Part shown: one piece after another, positions 16,222 to 22,962 of the stretch | How the letters are laid out: every line of letters begins with the position of its first letter | Numbering within the stretch: position 1 is the first letter of the stretch | NCBI RefSeq assembly: GCF_002855515.1 | Contig: NZ_PKRP01000006.1 | Span: 1 to 64,000, forward strand | Length of the DNA: 64,000 nt | Source: Rhizobium sp. TH135 | GTDB taxonomy: Bacteria; Pseudomonadota; Alphaproteobacteria; Rhizobiales; Rhizobiaceae | Reading direction: 5' to 3' | Notes under the pieces: model-generated | What the model saw: only the letters and a program-made list of their open reading frames with translations | Database searches by the model: none | What the model was told of the DNA's origin: nothing | Position numbers and translations under genes: made by a program

Positions 16222-16878
16222 ATGACCAAGAACCAGCCGATCACCCTCTTCTACTCGCCCCAGACCCGCGCCACGGGCGCACGCGTGCTGCTCGAGGAAC
16301 TGAAGGTGCCGTACGCTATGCATGTTTTGAATATGAAGGCGGGAGAGCAGCGGCAGCCGGCCTATCTTGAGATCAATCCGCTCGGCAAGGTGCCGGCGGT
16401 GCGTGTCGGCGACACGCTCGTCACCGAACAGGGCGCCATCTACCTTTATCTCGCAGATCTCTTCCCCGAAGCGGACCTTGCCCCTGCCCTCACGGATCCG
16501 GATCGCGGCGCTTATCTGCGCTGGCTGTTCATCTACGGCAGCTGCTTCGAACCCGCGGTGGTCGATCGCTTCCTGAAACGCGAGCCGGGATCGATGAACG
16601 AGACGCCCTATGCCAGATACGAGTCGCTGATCGACATGCTGGAGGAAGCGCTCAAGACAGGCCCTTACCTGCTCGGCGAGCGCTTTACGGCCGCTGATCT
16701 GCTCTGGGGGATTGCGTTGCGCTGGACTACGATGTTCGGCCTTGTCGAGGCCCGCCCGGCGTTTCAGGCCTATATGGCCCGCATCGACGGTAGAGCTAGT
16801 GTTCAGAAGGTGTCCGCCGAAGATGCCGCCATGGCCGCCGAGCACGAGGCGGCAGCGGCACGTCTGAAAGCGGGCTGA
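16222..16878 (+). CDS. Glutathione S-transferase
   Basis: 218 residues from the ATG at 16222 after GGGAGA; the frame opens 9 codons earlier but with no Shine-Dalgarno. The N-terminal thioredoxin-like domain begins ITLFYSPQTRATGARVLLEEL and contains the cis-proline element NPLGKVPAVRV and the glutathione gamma-glutamyl contact VTEQGAIYLYLAD (usual ES replaced by EQ). The C-terminal all-alpha domain contains LGERFTAADLLWG, the N-capping box motif of GSTs. It conjugates glutathione to electrophiles or reduces peroxides; the exact class is unclear. It is probably controlled by the divergent WYL regulator. Confidence 0.92.
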   Translation: MTKNQPITLFYSPQTRATGARVLLEELKVPYAMHVLNMKAGEQRQPAYLEINPLGKVPAVRVGDTLVTEQGAIYLYLADLFPEADLAPALTDPDRGAYLRWLFIYGSCFEPAVVDRFLKREPGSMNETPYARYESLIDMLEEALKTGPYLLGERFTAADLLWGIALRWTTMFGLVEARPAFQAYMARIDGRASVQKVSAEDAAMAAEHEAAAARLKAG

Positions 16879-16904
16879 TCACCTACTAGTCCGCCTGCAG
16901 TCGT

Positions 16905-17141
16905 TCAGATCCAGCTCCGGCTATCCGGGGCGCCGCAACCGTAGGGCGGGACACTGTCCGGAAAAGACTGCTGCAGCCGATCGCATCCCCATTTGCGGAG
17001 AAGGTGCGGAAGTCGGCTGTTGATCTCGATTCCCACTTCTTCATAGGGGCTGCTGGTGTTGCTGACATAGGCATACCAGCGGCCACCGACGGTTAGGGAC
17101 AGTCCGACGATGACGATGAGGGCGATACGAAACATGTTCAT
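16905..17141 (-). CDS. Small hypothetical protein with one N-terminal membrane segment
   Basis: 78 residues, MNMFRIALIVIVGLSLTVGG followed by a polar tail with two cysteines (WGCDRLQ, YGCGAPD). The first 20 residues form a signal anchor or signal peptide. No recognised family, and the ribosome binding site is weak. It lies between the GST and cupin genes on the minus strand. The typical secreted-protein pattern and lack of competing frames support it as real but not strongly. Confidence 0.45.
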   Translation of the reverse strand: MNMFRIALIVIVGLSLTVGGRWYAYVSNTSSPYEEVGIEINSRLPHLLRKWGCDRLQQSFPDSVPPYGCGAPDSRSWI

Positions 17142-17243
17142 TCAGGTAACCTGGCGCTGCAAGATAATGGCAGCCTCCTGGCGCGACCGTCGACCGACCG
17201 TCAGTGACCTGCCGCACATCAGACGCCAGAAATGCCATGCCCT

Positions 17244-17588
17244 CTAAAGCCGGATGACATAATCCTTGCGAGTCGTTTCAAGCACTTCCCAGGTTCCCTT
17301 GAAGCCGGGTCTGAGGATCAGGCGGTCGCCTGCCTTTAAGTGAACAGGCTCGCTGCCTTCCTCGGTGACAACAGAGTGGCCTTCGAGAATGTGGAAGTAT
17401 TCCCATTCATCGTAGACGATCCGCCACTTGCCCGGCGTCGACTGCCAGATGCCGGCATAGATGCCGCTGTCGGCTTCCTCGATGTTCCAGGTGGTGAAGC
17501 GCGGGTCGCCTGAAATCAGGCGGTCCGGCGCAGGCGCGCCCTCTTCCGGCGTGACTGTTGAGGGATCGAATGGCAGGGACAGGCTCAT
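17244..17588 (-). CDS. Cupin_3 (DUF861) domain protein
   Basis: 114 residues, GGAGA six bases before the ATG. The region RFTTWNIEEADSGIYAGIW, then EWEYFHILEGHSVVTEEG, then LKAGDRLILRPGFKGTWEV is the DUF861 cupin pattern (also seen in ureidoglycine-type and ethanolamine utilisation cupins). A single beta-barrel, possibly metal-binding through the His in the YFHILEG motif. Substrate unknown. It follows metY on the same strand after 54 bp that contain a strong hairpin, so it may be the attenuated second gene of that unit. Confidence 0.8.
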   Translation of the reverse strand: MSLSLPFDPSTVTPEEGAPAPDRLISGDPRFTTWNIEEADSGIYAGIWQSTPGKWRIVYDEWEYFHILEGHSVVTEEGSEPVHLKAGDRLILRPGFKGTWEVLETTRKDYVIRL

Positions 17589-17607
17589 TATGGTCTCCAG
17601 GTAAACG

Positions 17608-17634
17608 AGCGGCGGTGTTTTGCACCGCCGCTGA
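17608..17634. repeat. GC-rich hairpin between metY and the cupin gene
   Basis: AGCGGCGGTG-TTTTG-CACCGCCGCT: a perfect 10-bp stem in the 54-bp gap. No U-tract follows on the minus strand. Probably an mRNA processing or attenuation element; a weak terminator is possible. Confidence 0.6.
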
Positions 17635-17642
17635 AAGGTAGA

Positions 17643-18929
17643 TCAGGCCGAGGCCAGCGCCTGCTCGAGATCGGCGATGATGTCTTCGGCATCCTCGATG
17701 CCGATGGACAGGCGCACCACGTCAGGCCCAGCACCGGCTGCGATCTGCTGGGTTTCGGAGAGCTGCGCATGGGTCGTCGACGCCGGATGGATGATCAGCG
17801 AGCGGGTATCGCCGATGTTGGCCAGGTGCGAGAAGAGCTTCAAGCCACCGACCAGCGCCTTGCCAGCTTCGAGCCCGCCCTTAATGCCGAAGGTGAAGAC
17901 GGACCCGGCGCCCTTCGGCGAGTAACGCTTCTGGAGCGCATTGTTCGGATCGTCGGGAAGGCCAGCATAGTTGACCCAGGCGACCTTCGGGTGGCTCTTC
18001 AGCCAGGTCGCGACCTTCATGGCATTGTCGCAGTGGCGCTGCATGCGCAGCGGCAGGGTTTCGATGCCGGTCAGCAGAAGGAAGGCGTTCATCGGAGCGA
18101 TGGCGGGCCCAAGGTCACGCAGGCCGAGGACGCGGCAGGCGATGGCGAAGGCGAAGTTTCCGAAGGTCTGGTGCAGGACAACGCCGTTGTATTCCGGGCG
18201 TGGCTCGGACAGCATCGGATATTTGCCAGGCTTGGCCGACCAGTCGAAGGTGCCGCCATCGACGATGACGCCGCCCATGGAATTGCCGTGACCGCCAAGG
18301 AACTTGGTGACGGAATGGACGATGATGTCGGCGCCATGCTCCAGCGGGCGGATGAGGTAAGGGCTCGCCATGGTGTTGTCGACGATCAGCGGCAGACCGT
18401 GGCGATGGGCGACTTCGGCGATGGCTTCGATGTCGACAAAGGTGCCGCCGGGGTTGGCAAGGCTCTCGATGTAGACGGCCTTGGTCTTGTCATCGATCTG
18501 AGCGGCGAAGCTCTCGGGGTCAGCAGGGTCTGCCCAGCGGACCTGCCAGCCAAAATTCTTGAAGGCATGGCCGAACTGGTTGATCGAGCCACCATAGAGC
18601 TTCTTCGCCGCAACGAAGTTGTCGCCGGGCTGCATCAGCGAGTGGAAGATCAGAAGCTGGGCTGCATGACCCGAGGCTACCGCGAGTGCTGCCGTGCCGC
18701 CTTCGAGCGCTGCAATCCGCTCTTCCAGAACGCCCTGGGTTGGGTTCATGATGCGGGTGTAGATGTTGCCGAACTCCTTGAGGGCAAAGAGATTTGCGGC
18801 GTGGTCCGAGTCGTTGAAGACGTAGGCCGTGGTCTGGTAGATCGGCGTGATGCGGGCGCCCGTGGTGGGGTCCGGCTGGGCGCCGGCATGGATGGCAAGC
18901 GTGGCGAAACCCGGATTGTTCTCCGACAT
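17643..18929 (-). CDS. metY: O-acetylhomoserine sulfhydrylase
   Basis: 428 residues, the size of the MetY branch of the Cys/Met PLP enzymes. LAIHAGAQPDPTTGARITPIYQTTAYVF at the N-terminus and the PLP lysine Lys209 in HSVTKFLGGHG are diagnostic. SLANPGGTFVDIEAIAE and VDNTMASPY complete the cofactor site. It makes homocysteine from O-acetylhomoserine and sulfide (or methionine with methanethiol), in the cytosol. GGGAGGA precedes the ATG. I looked for the alphaproteobacterial SAM-II (metA) riboswitch upstream and did not see it. A cupin gene follows on the same strand. Confidence 0.93.
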   Translation of the reverse strand: MSENNPGFATLAIHAGAQPDPTTGARITPIYQTTAYVFNDSDHAANLFALKEFGNIYTRIMNPTQGVLEERIAALEGGTAALAVASGHAAQLLIFHSLMQPGDNFVAAKKLYGGSINQFGHAFKNFGWQVRWADPADPESFAAQIDDKTKAVYIESLANPGGTFVDIEAIAEVAHRHGLPLIVDNTMASPYLIRPLEHGADIIVHSVTKFLGGHGNSMGGVIVDGGTFDWSAKPGKYPMLSEPRPEYNGVVLHQTFGNFAFAIACRVLGLRDLGPAIAPMNAFLLLTGIETLPLRMQRHCDNAMKVATWLKSHPKVAWVNYAGLPDDPNNALQKRYSPKGAGSVFTFGIKGGLEAGKALVGGLKLFSHLANIGDTRSLIIHPASTTHAQLSETQQIAAGAGPDVVRLSIGIEDAEDIIADLEQALASA

Positions 18930-19032
18930 TGTTTGGTCCTCCCTTTTTGACTTCGGGCCGGATCATAATCAGTCGCCGCCCGATGTCAGCCCGGATTATT
19001 CCAAAGTGCGGGGGTGTTCGGGAAATTCATAC

Positions 19033-19046
19033 TTGATCGAGGTCAA
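19033..19046. promoter_or_regulatory. FixK/FNR box (anaerobox)
   Basis: TTGATC-GA-GGTCAA, matching the FNR/FixK/FnrN consensus TTGAT-N4-ATCAA at nine of ten positions and typical of rhizobial FixK sites. If used as a class II activator site (centre at -41.5), transcription would start near 19081, leaving a short leader that contains the AAGGAG of the DUF6455 gene. The box is palindromic; metY starts 104 bp away in the other direction. Confidence 0.8.
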
Positions 19047-19096
19047 TGCGATGCCGCGACTTGCTGGCATTCTCTTTCCAATCGAAGGAGAGCCCC

Positions 19097-19528
19097 ATGA
19101 CACTCACGATCGCCGATCCGGTCCGCCACACCGTGCAGCAAATCCTCTCCTGGTTCGCCCAGGGTTTCGAAACCGCCAATGAAAGCGACATGCTCGCCGC
19201 TTTGTCCGATGCAGAAGTCGAGGCGCTTGCCGATGATTGCGGAATCAGCGCGCATCAGTTGCTGGCGCTCGTGAAGGCCGGCCCGCATGCCGCCGACGAA
19301 ATGCCAGCCATGATGCGGGCACTGAACATCGATCCGGCAGAGGTCGAATTCCGCATGCGCCGGGTGTTCCGCGACATGCAGGTCACCTGTGCGCAGTGTT
19401 CGTCCAAGGACACCTGCCGTCAGCACCTGCATCAAGGCAAGGCCGAACAGAGCTTTGTCGACTATTGCGGCAATGCCGATACGCTGAACGCGCTGCGCGC
19501 TAATCCGGACCTGCTGGTCGGGGCCTAA
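19097..19528 (+). CDS. DUF6455 family cysteine-motif protein under a FixK/FNR box
   Basis: 143 residues from the ATG at 19097 after AAGGAG; the frame opens at 19046 but that start would lie before the expected mRNA start. The C-terminal half has a conserved-looking cysteine cluster C98-x2-C101-x5-C107-x16-C124 (TCAQCSSKDTCRQH, DYCGNAD), which could bind a metal or Fe-S cluster. The N-terminal half is helical with DAEVEALADDCGIS. No signal peptide, so cytosolic. I recognise the family as DUF6455, which has no assigned function. The upstream anaerobox implies induction under low oxygen, so a role in micro-oxic physiology is inferred. Confidence 0.85.
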   Translation: MTLTIADPVRHTVQQILSWFAQGFETANESDMLAALSDAEVEALADDCGISAHQLLALVKAGPHAADEMPAMMRALNIDPAEVEFRMRRVFRDMQVTCAQCSSKDTCRQHLHQGKAEQSFVDYCGNADTLNALRANPDLLVGA

Positions 19529-19532
19529 GCGT

Positions 19533-19964
19533 TTAAAGCCCAAGCCTGGGGATTTCGATCGCCGGGCAACGGTCCATGATCACGCGGATGCCGGCCTCTT
19601 CGGCCAGCTTGACGGCTTCATCGTCGCGCACGGAAAGCTGGCCCCAGATCACCTTGGGCCGGTTCGGCAGCGCAAGTGCCTCCGTCACCACCTCGCCGAG
19701 ATATTCCGGCGCGCGGAAGACGTCGACCATGTCGATCACCTCTGGAATCTCGGCCATCGTGGCGTAGACGGTCTGGCCGAGGATTTCCTTGCCGGCTTGT
19801 CCCGGATTGACCGGATAGACCGTGTAACCCTTTGACAACAGGAAACGCATGACGCCGAAGCTCGGACGGTCCGGCTTGGGCGAGGCACCGAGCAATGCGA
19901 TGGTTTTCACCTCGCCGAGAATGCCCTTGAGGTATTCGGCACTATAATGATCGTGATCAGCCAT
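19533..19964 (-). CDS. CoA-binding (YccU-like) protein, copy 1
   Basis: 143 residues from MADHDHYSAEYLKGILGEVK; GAGGAG is six bases before this ATG and directly abuts the alternative one at 19970. The Rossmann CoA-binding domain (PF13380) is clear: TIALLGASPKPDRPSFGVMRFLLSKGYTVYPVNPG, EVIDMVDVFR, and VIWGQLSVRDDEAVKLAEEAGIRVIMDRC. These proteins bind CoA or a dinucleotide through GxS and have no firmly known enzymatic role. A second copy lies at 20434-20898, with a divergent secreted-protein gene between them. Confidence 0.88.
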   Translation of the reverse strand: MADHDHYSAEYLKGILGEVKTIALLGASPKPDRPSFGVMRFLLSKGYTVYPVNPGQAGKEILGQTVYATMAEIPEVIDMVDVFRAPEYLGEVVTEALALPNRPKVIWGQLSVRDDEAVKLAEEAGIRVIMDRCPAIEIPRLGL

Positions 19965-20079
19965 CTGCATCTCCTCAACTGTCGTAGCATGAGGATTAGA
20001 TGGTGTGGCGATCGGCAGCAACAAGGCGGAACCGCCCTGCCCGCCCACACGTTGATCGAGCGCCAGAAGGAGAACGGCC

Positions 20080-20418
20080 ATGCGCATGACCCAGCTTGCC
20101 ATCCTGACGATCGCCACCACCGTGCTGGCAGAGCCAGCTTTGGCGATCTCGCGTTACAATTCCACGGCGCTCACCTGTGACCAGGCGCGCCAGCGCGTCA
20201 TTAACGAGGGCGCCGTCATCCTGCGCTACCCGTCGACGCGGGTCCAGGGCATGACGCTCTACGATCGCTACGTGACCCGAAGCGCGATGTGCTCGCCACA
20301 CGAATATGCAGAGCGCGCCTATGTGCCGACGCGGGATACCGATCGGTGCCCGGTCCTGAATTGCCAGCCCTATGACCCCGAACCGCGACGCTTCGGCAAG
20401 CCGATCGTCCGGTTCTGA
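20080..20418 (+). CDS. Secreted Rhizobiales protein of unknown function
   Basis: 112 residues. A Sec signal peptide is visible (MRMTQLAILTIATTVLAEPALA, cleavage before IS). The mature part has four cysteines (ALTCDQAR, SAMCSPHE, DRCPVLNC) and the stretch GAVILRYPSTRVQGMTLYDRYV. I have the impression of a small periplasmic family common in Rhizobiales but can name no function. AGGAG precedes the ATG. It sits between two CoA-binding paralogues, divergent from the first and convergent with the second. Confidence 0.75.
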   Translation: MRMTQLAILTIATTVLAEPALAISRYNSTALTCDQARQRVINEGAVILRYPSTRVQGMTLYDRYVTRSAMCSPHEYAERAYVPTRDTDRCPVLNCQPYDPEPRRFGKPIVRF

Positions 20419-20433
20419 GGCCTTCCAGTTGGC

Positions 20434-20898
20434 TCAGGCCGCATGACCTTGGGCTGAGCTTGCATGCATGCGCTCGTAGACCAGCGGATATTCGCAAACC
20501 AGGGCGCGGTTCATCACCACCTTGATGCCGGCGGCCTCAGCCCGTGCCGCTGCCTCATCGTTGCGGATACCCAGCTGGCACCAGATTGCCTGAGGGCGTT
20601 GCGACATCGCCAACACGTCGTCGACGATGCTGTCGAGATGCTCCGGACGGCGAAAGACATCGACGAGATCAATTGGTTCCGGAATCTCTGCGAGCGAGCC
20701 ATAGACGCGCTTGCCGAGGATCATTTCACCGCGATGAAGCGGATTGACGGGGAAGACGTGATAGCCCTTGCCGAGCAGAAATCCTGATATCCAGTGGCTG
20801 GGGCGCTTGTCGTCGGTCGATGCGCCGACGACGGCCACGTTCTTGGCCGTGGCGAGAATGTCGGCGAGATAGCTGTTCAGGTAGGTGTCATGGTTCAT
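20434..20898 (-). CDS. CoA-binding (YccU-like) protein, copy 2
   Basis: 154 residues from MNHDTYLNSYLADILATAKN, with GGGAGGA before the ATG. Same fold and motifs as the copy at 19533: VAVVGASTDDKRPSHWISGFLLGKGYHVFPVNP, EPIDLVDVFRRPEHL, AIWCQLGIRNDEAAARAEAAGIKVVMNR. The two share the ordered motifs but differ enough to suggest an old duplication. The conserved cysteine in copy 1 (MDRCPAIE) is replaced here (MNRALVCE places a Cys three residues later). Cytosolic; function unknown beyond nucleotide/CoA binding. Confidence 0.88.
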   Translation of the reverse strand: MNHDTYLNSYLADILATAKNVAVVGASTDDKRPSHWISGFLLGKGYHVFPVNPLHRGEMILGKRVYGSLAEIPEPIDLVDVFRRPEHLDSIVDDVLAMSQRPQAIWCQLGIRNDEAAARAEAAGIKVVMNRALVCEYPLVYERMHASSAQGHAA

Positions 20899-21012
20899 GG
20901 ACGTTCCTCCCGGCCTGCGAAGGCCTTTGATTTACCCGTCCATCTTGTCCCAACTACAGATTAGCCTAGGCCGCTTAACGACCGCGCACCGAATTACCTC
21001 AAATACCGTGGA

Positions 21013-21444
21013 TCACTCCGGAAGGACCACATGCCCGTGTTCATCGTGAGGGAAGAAGGGATTGTAGGCGATTTCCCAGAGGTGGCCATCCGGGTCGGCG
21101 ACATAGCCGGAGTATCCACCCCAGAAGACTTTTTCGGGTGCCTTCACCAGTCTAGCACCACAGGATACGGCAAACTTCACCACGGCTTCGACGCCGATCT
21201 CGCTCGTGACATTGTAGGCCAGCGTCACGCCCGAAAACCCCGGGGGCGTATCCTCGACATGGGCGTCGGCGGCCAAGCTGGCGCGCGAAAACAGCCCGAG
21301 CACGATTCCCTTCAACTGGATAAAGGTCACGTCGTCGTTGGATGCGGAAGACCGCGTCCAGCCCAGTCGGCCATAGAATTCAGTGCTGCGGGCGACGTCA
21401 GAAACGCCAAGGGTGATAAGCGAGATTCGACGTTCCAGCGACAT
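21013..21444 (-). CDS. VOC-family (glyoxalase-like) protein
   Basis: 143 residues. Paired beta-alpha-beta modules: LITLGVSDVARSTEFYGRLGW at the start and FWGGYSGYVADPDGHLWEIAYNPFF at the end, the latter being the classic PDGHxWE metal-binding C-terminal motif of the vicinal oxygen chelate fold. The N-terminal metal ligand His is replaced (LGVSD rather than LHVSD), so metal binding may be incomplete. Glyoxalase/bleomycin-resistance type with unknown substrate. GGAG precedes the ATG. Transcribed alone. Confidence 0.88.
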   Translation of the reverse strand: MSLERRISLITLGVSDVARSTEFYGRLGWTRSSASNDDVTFIQLKGIVLGLFSRASLAADAHVEDTPPGFSGVTLAYNVTSEIGVEAVVKFAVSCGARLVKAPEKVFWGGYSGYVADPDGHLWEIAYNPFFPHDEHGHVVLPE

Positions 21445-21720
21445 TGCGATCTCCGTATGAGGGTGTCTGCCGATACGTTCGGTTTATGTTTTCATTATGT
21501 TCGCGCACATATTAGCAAAATCATAGGTTGAGACAGGCGCTATTGATACGCCCGTTCCATTCTGTGCGGCTGGTAGAATAATCTCTTTCTTTACGGATCT
21601 TACCGACTTCAGCGCATCAGAACCCTCGCGGTGCGGGAGTCGATATGCGGTAAAATAATACCACAAACCTAAGTGATTGTAATTGCTCACCTTCTACGGG
21701 CGCCTGCCGGATCCCGCGAT
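21445..21720. other. AT-rich intergenic stretch with no supported gene
   Basis: About 275 bp upstream of the rplM promoter, visibly richer in A/T than its surroundings. A 68-codon frame on the minus strand (21484-21690) has no ribosome binding site or similarity I recognise. It may be an old insertion remnant or promoter DNA for the VOC gene. Confidence 0.4.
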
Positions 21721-21721
21721 C

Positions 21722-21750
21722 TTGACGTTCCAGGCCACTGGTTCTATACC
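21722..21750 (+). promoter_or_regulatory. Sigma-70 promoter of rplM-rpsI
   Basis: CTTGACG, 17-bp spacer, TATACC (CTATACC): a near-perfect rhizobial housekeeping promoter (CTTGAC-N17-CTATAT). Transcription would start near 21757, giving a leader of about 118 nt before rplM. Confidence 0.8.
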
Positions 21751-21762
21751 CCTCCCCGGAAC

Positions 21763-21789
21763 GCGGCCCTTCGGGACCGCTTTCTTTTT
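21763..21789 (+). terminator. UUCG hairpin with U-tract in the rplM leader (candidate attenuator)
   Basis: GCGGCCC-TTCG-GGACCGC forms a 7-position stem with one C-A mismatch, closed by a C(UUCG)G tetraloop, followed directly by TTTCTTTTT. It has the form of an intrinsic terminator but lies between the promoter and the ribosomal-protein genes, with no gene ending before it. Attenuation of rplM is a plausible reading. Confidence 0.6.
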
Positions 21790-21874
21790 GCGTCGAAAAC
21801 GGCGCTTACAAGCAACAAGAAACGCCTGCAGTTTCCTCTCAGGGGACCGCAGGATCACACGGAAAGAGACCTCA

Positions 21875-22339
21875 ATGTCTACCTTCGTTCAGAAGCCTGC
21901 AGAGGTGGAGAAGAAGTGGATCCTCATCGACGCCGAAGGGCTCGTTGTCGGCCGCCTCGCCACCATTATCGCCATGCACCTGCGTGGCAAGCACAAGGCC
22001 ACCTACACCCCCCACGTTGACGACGGCGACAACGTCATCGTCATCAATGCCGAGAAGGTCGTTCTGACCGGCAAGAAGTACTCCGACAAGAAGTACTACT
22101 GGCACACCGGTTATCCGGGCGGCATCAAGGAGCGTACGGCTCGCCAGATCATCGAAGGCCGCTTCCCGGAGCGCGTTCTCGAGAAGGCTGTCGAGCGCAT
22201 GATCCCGCGTGGCCCGCTCGGTCGTCGCCAGATGAAGAATCTGCGCGTCTACGCCGGCGTCAACCACCCGCATGAAGCCCAGCAGCCCGTCGCTCTCGAC
22301 GTCGCTTCGCTGAACAGCAAGAACACAAGGAGCGCCTAA
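21875..22339 (+). CDS. rplM: 50S ribosomal protein L13
   Basis: 154 residues from [20 protein letters not shown], the usual alphaproteobacterial start and length; the longer open frame runs back into the promoter. [37 protein letters not shown] and [19 protein letters not shown] are L13 signatures. It binds 23S rRNA early in large-subunit assembly. It is co-transcribed with rpsI, two bases downstream. The leader carries a promoter and a hairpin that could regulate the operon. Confidence 0.98.
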   Translation: MSTFVQKPAEVEKKWILIDAEGLVVGRLATIIAMHLRGKHKATYTPHVDDGDNVIVINAEKVVLTGKKYSDKKYYWHTGYPGGIKERTARQIIEGRFPERVLEKAVERMIPRGPLGRRQMKNLRVYAGVNHPHEAQQPVALDVASLNSKNTRSA

Positions 22340-22341
22340 GT

Positions 22342-22806
22342 ATGGCCGATCTTTCTTCCCTGAAGGACCTTGCCCCGGCACAGGACGCAGCTCCGGCTCA
22401 CGTCCGCAAGGTCGACTCGCTGGGTCGCTCCTACGCCACTGGCAAGCGCAAGAACGCAGTCGCCCGCGTATGGGTCAAGCCGGGCACCGGCAAGATCACC
22501 GTTAACGGCCGCGAATTCCGCACCTACTTCGCCCGTCCGGTCCTGCAGATGATCCTGCAGCAGCCGATCGTCGCAGTGGCCCGTGACGGCCAGTTCGACA
22601 TCATCGCGACCGTTCACGGCGGCGGCCTCTCCGGCCAGGCCGGTGCAGTTCGTCACGGTCTCTCGAAGGCCCTCACCTACTTCGAACCGGGCCTGCGTCC
22701 GGTCCTGAAGAAGGGTGGCTTCCTGACCCGCGACAGCCGCGTTGTCGAGCGTAAGAAGTACGGCAAGGCGAAGGCCCGTCGTTCGTTCCAGTTCTCCAAG
22801 CGTTAA
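22342..22806 (+). CDS. rpsI: 30S ribosomal protein S9
   Basis: 154 residues. The C-terminal [25 protein letters not shown] tail is universal in S9 and reaches into the ribosomal P site. [26 protein letters not shown] and [20 protein letters not shown] are further signatures. It starts two bases after the rplM stop (AAGGAG overlapping the end of rplM), so the two are translationally close and share a terminator. Confidence 0.98.
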   Translation: MADLSSLKDLAPAQDAAPAHVRKVDSLGRSYATGKRKNAVARVWVKPGTGKITVNGREFRTYFARPVLQMILQQPIVAVARDGQFDIIATVHGGGLSGQAGAVRHGLSKALTYFEPGLRPVLKKGGFLTRDSRVVERKKYGKAKARRSFQFSKR

Positions 22807-22832
22807 TCGCTGGACAACCGGAAACGGAAATC

Positions 22833-22865
22833 AAGGCGGGGCTTCGGCTCCGCCTTTTTTTTGTT
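22833..22865 (+). terminator. rplM-rpsI terminator
   Basis: AAGGCGGGGC-TTCGG-CTCCGCCTT followed by a run of eight T, 27 bp past the rpsI stop. Confidence 0.92.
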
Positions 22866-22962
22866 TTCCTCCGCCCCGCCAGCCGTATCGCCAAGGATCA
22901 AGGCTTGACCAAGGAAGCCGACCGTCTAATTTGATCAAATTTTTCAGAGGGAGAAGAACATC

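Noticed and set aside
18930..19032. Possible SAM-II (metA) riboswitch before metY
   Set aside because: I looked for the conserved SAM-II blocks on the minus strand and did not find them.
21484..21690. 68-codon frame in the AT-rich gap
   Set aside because: No Shine-Dalgarno, no recognised motif, and the composition is explained by low GC reducing stop avoidance.
22930..22940. TTTGATCAAATT resembling an FNR half-site pair before speB
   Set aside because: The two half-sites overlap with no 4-bp spacer, so it is not an FNR/FixK box.
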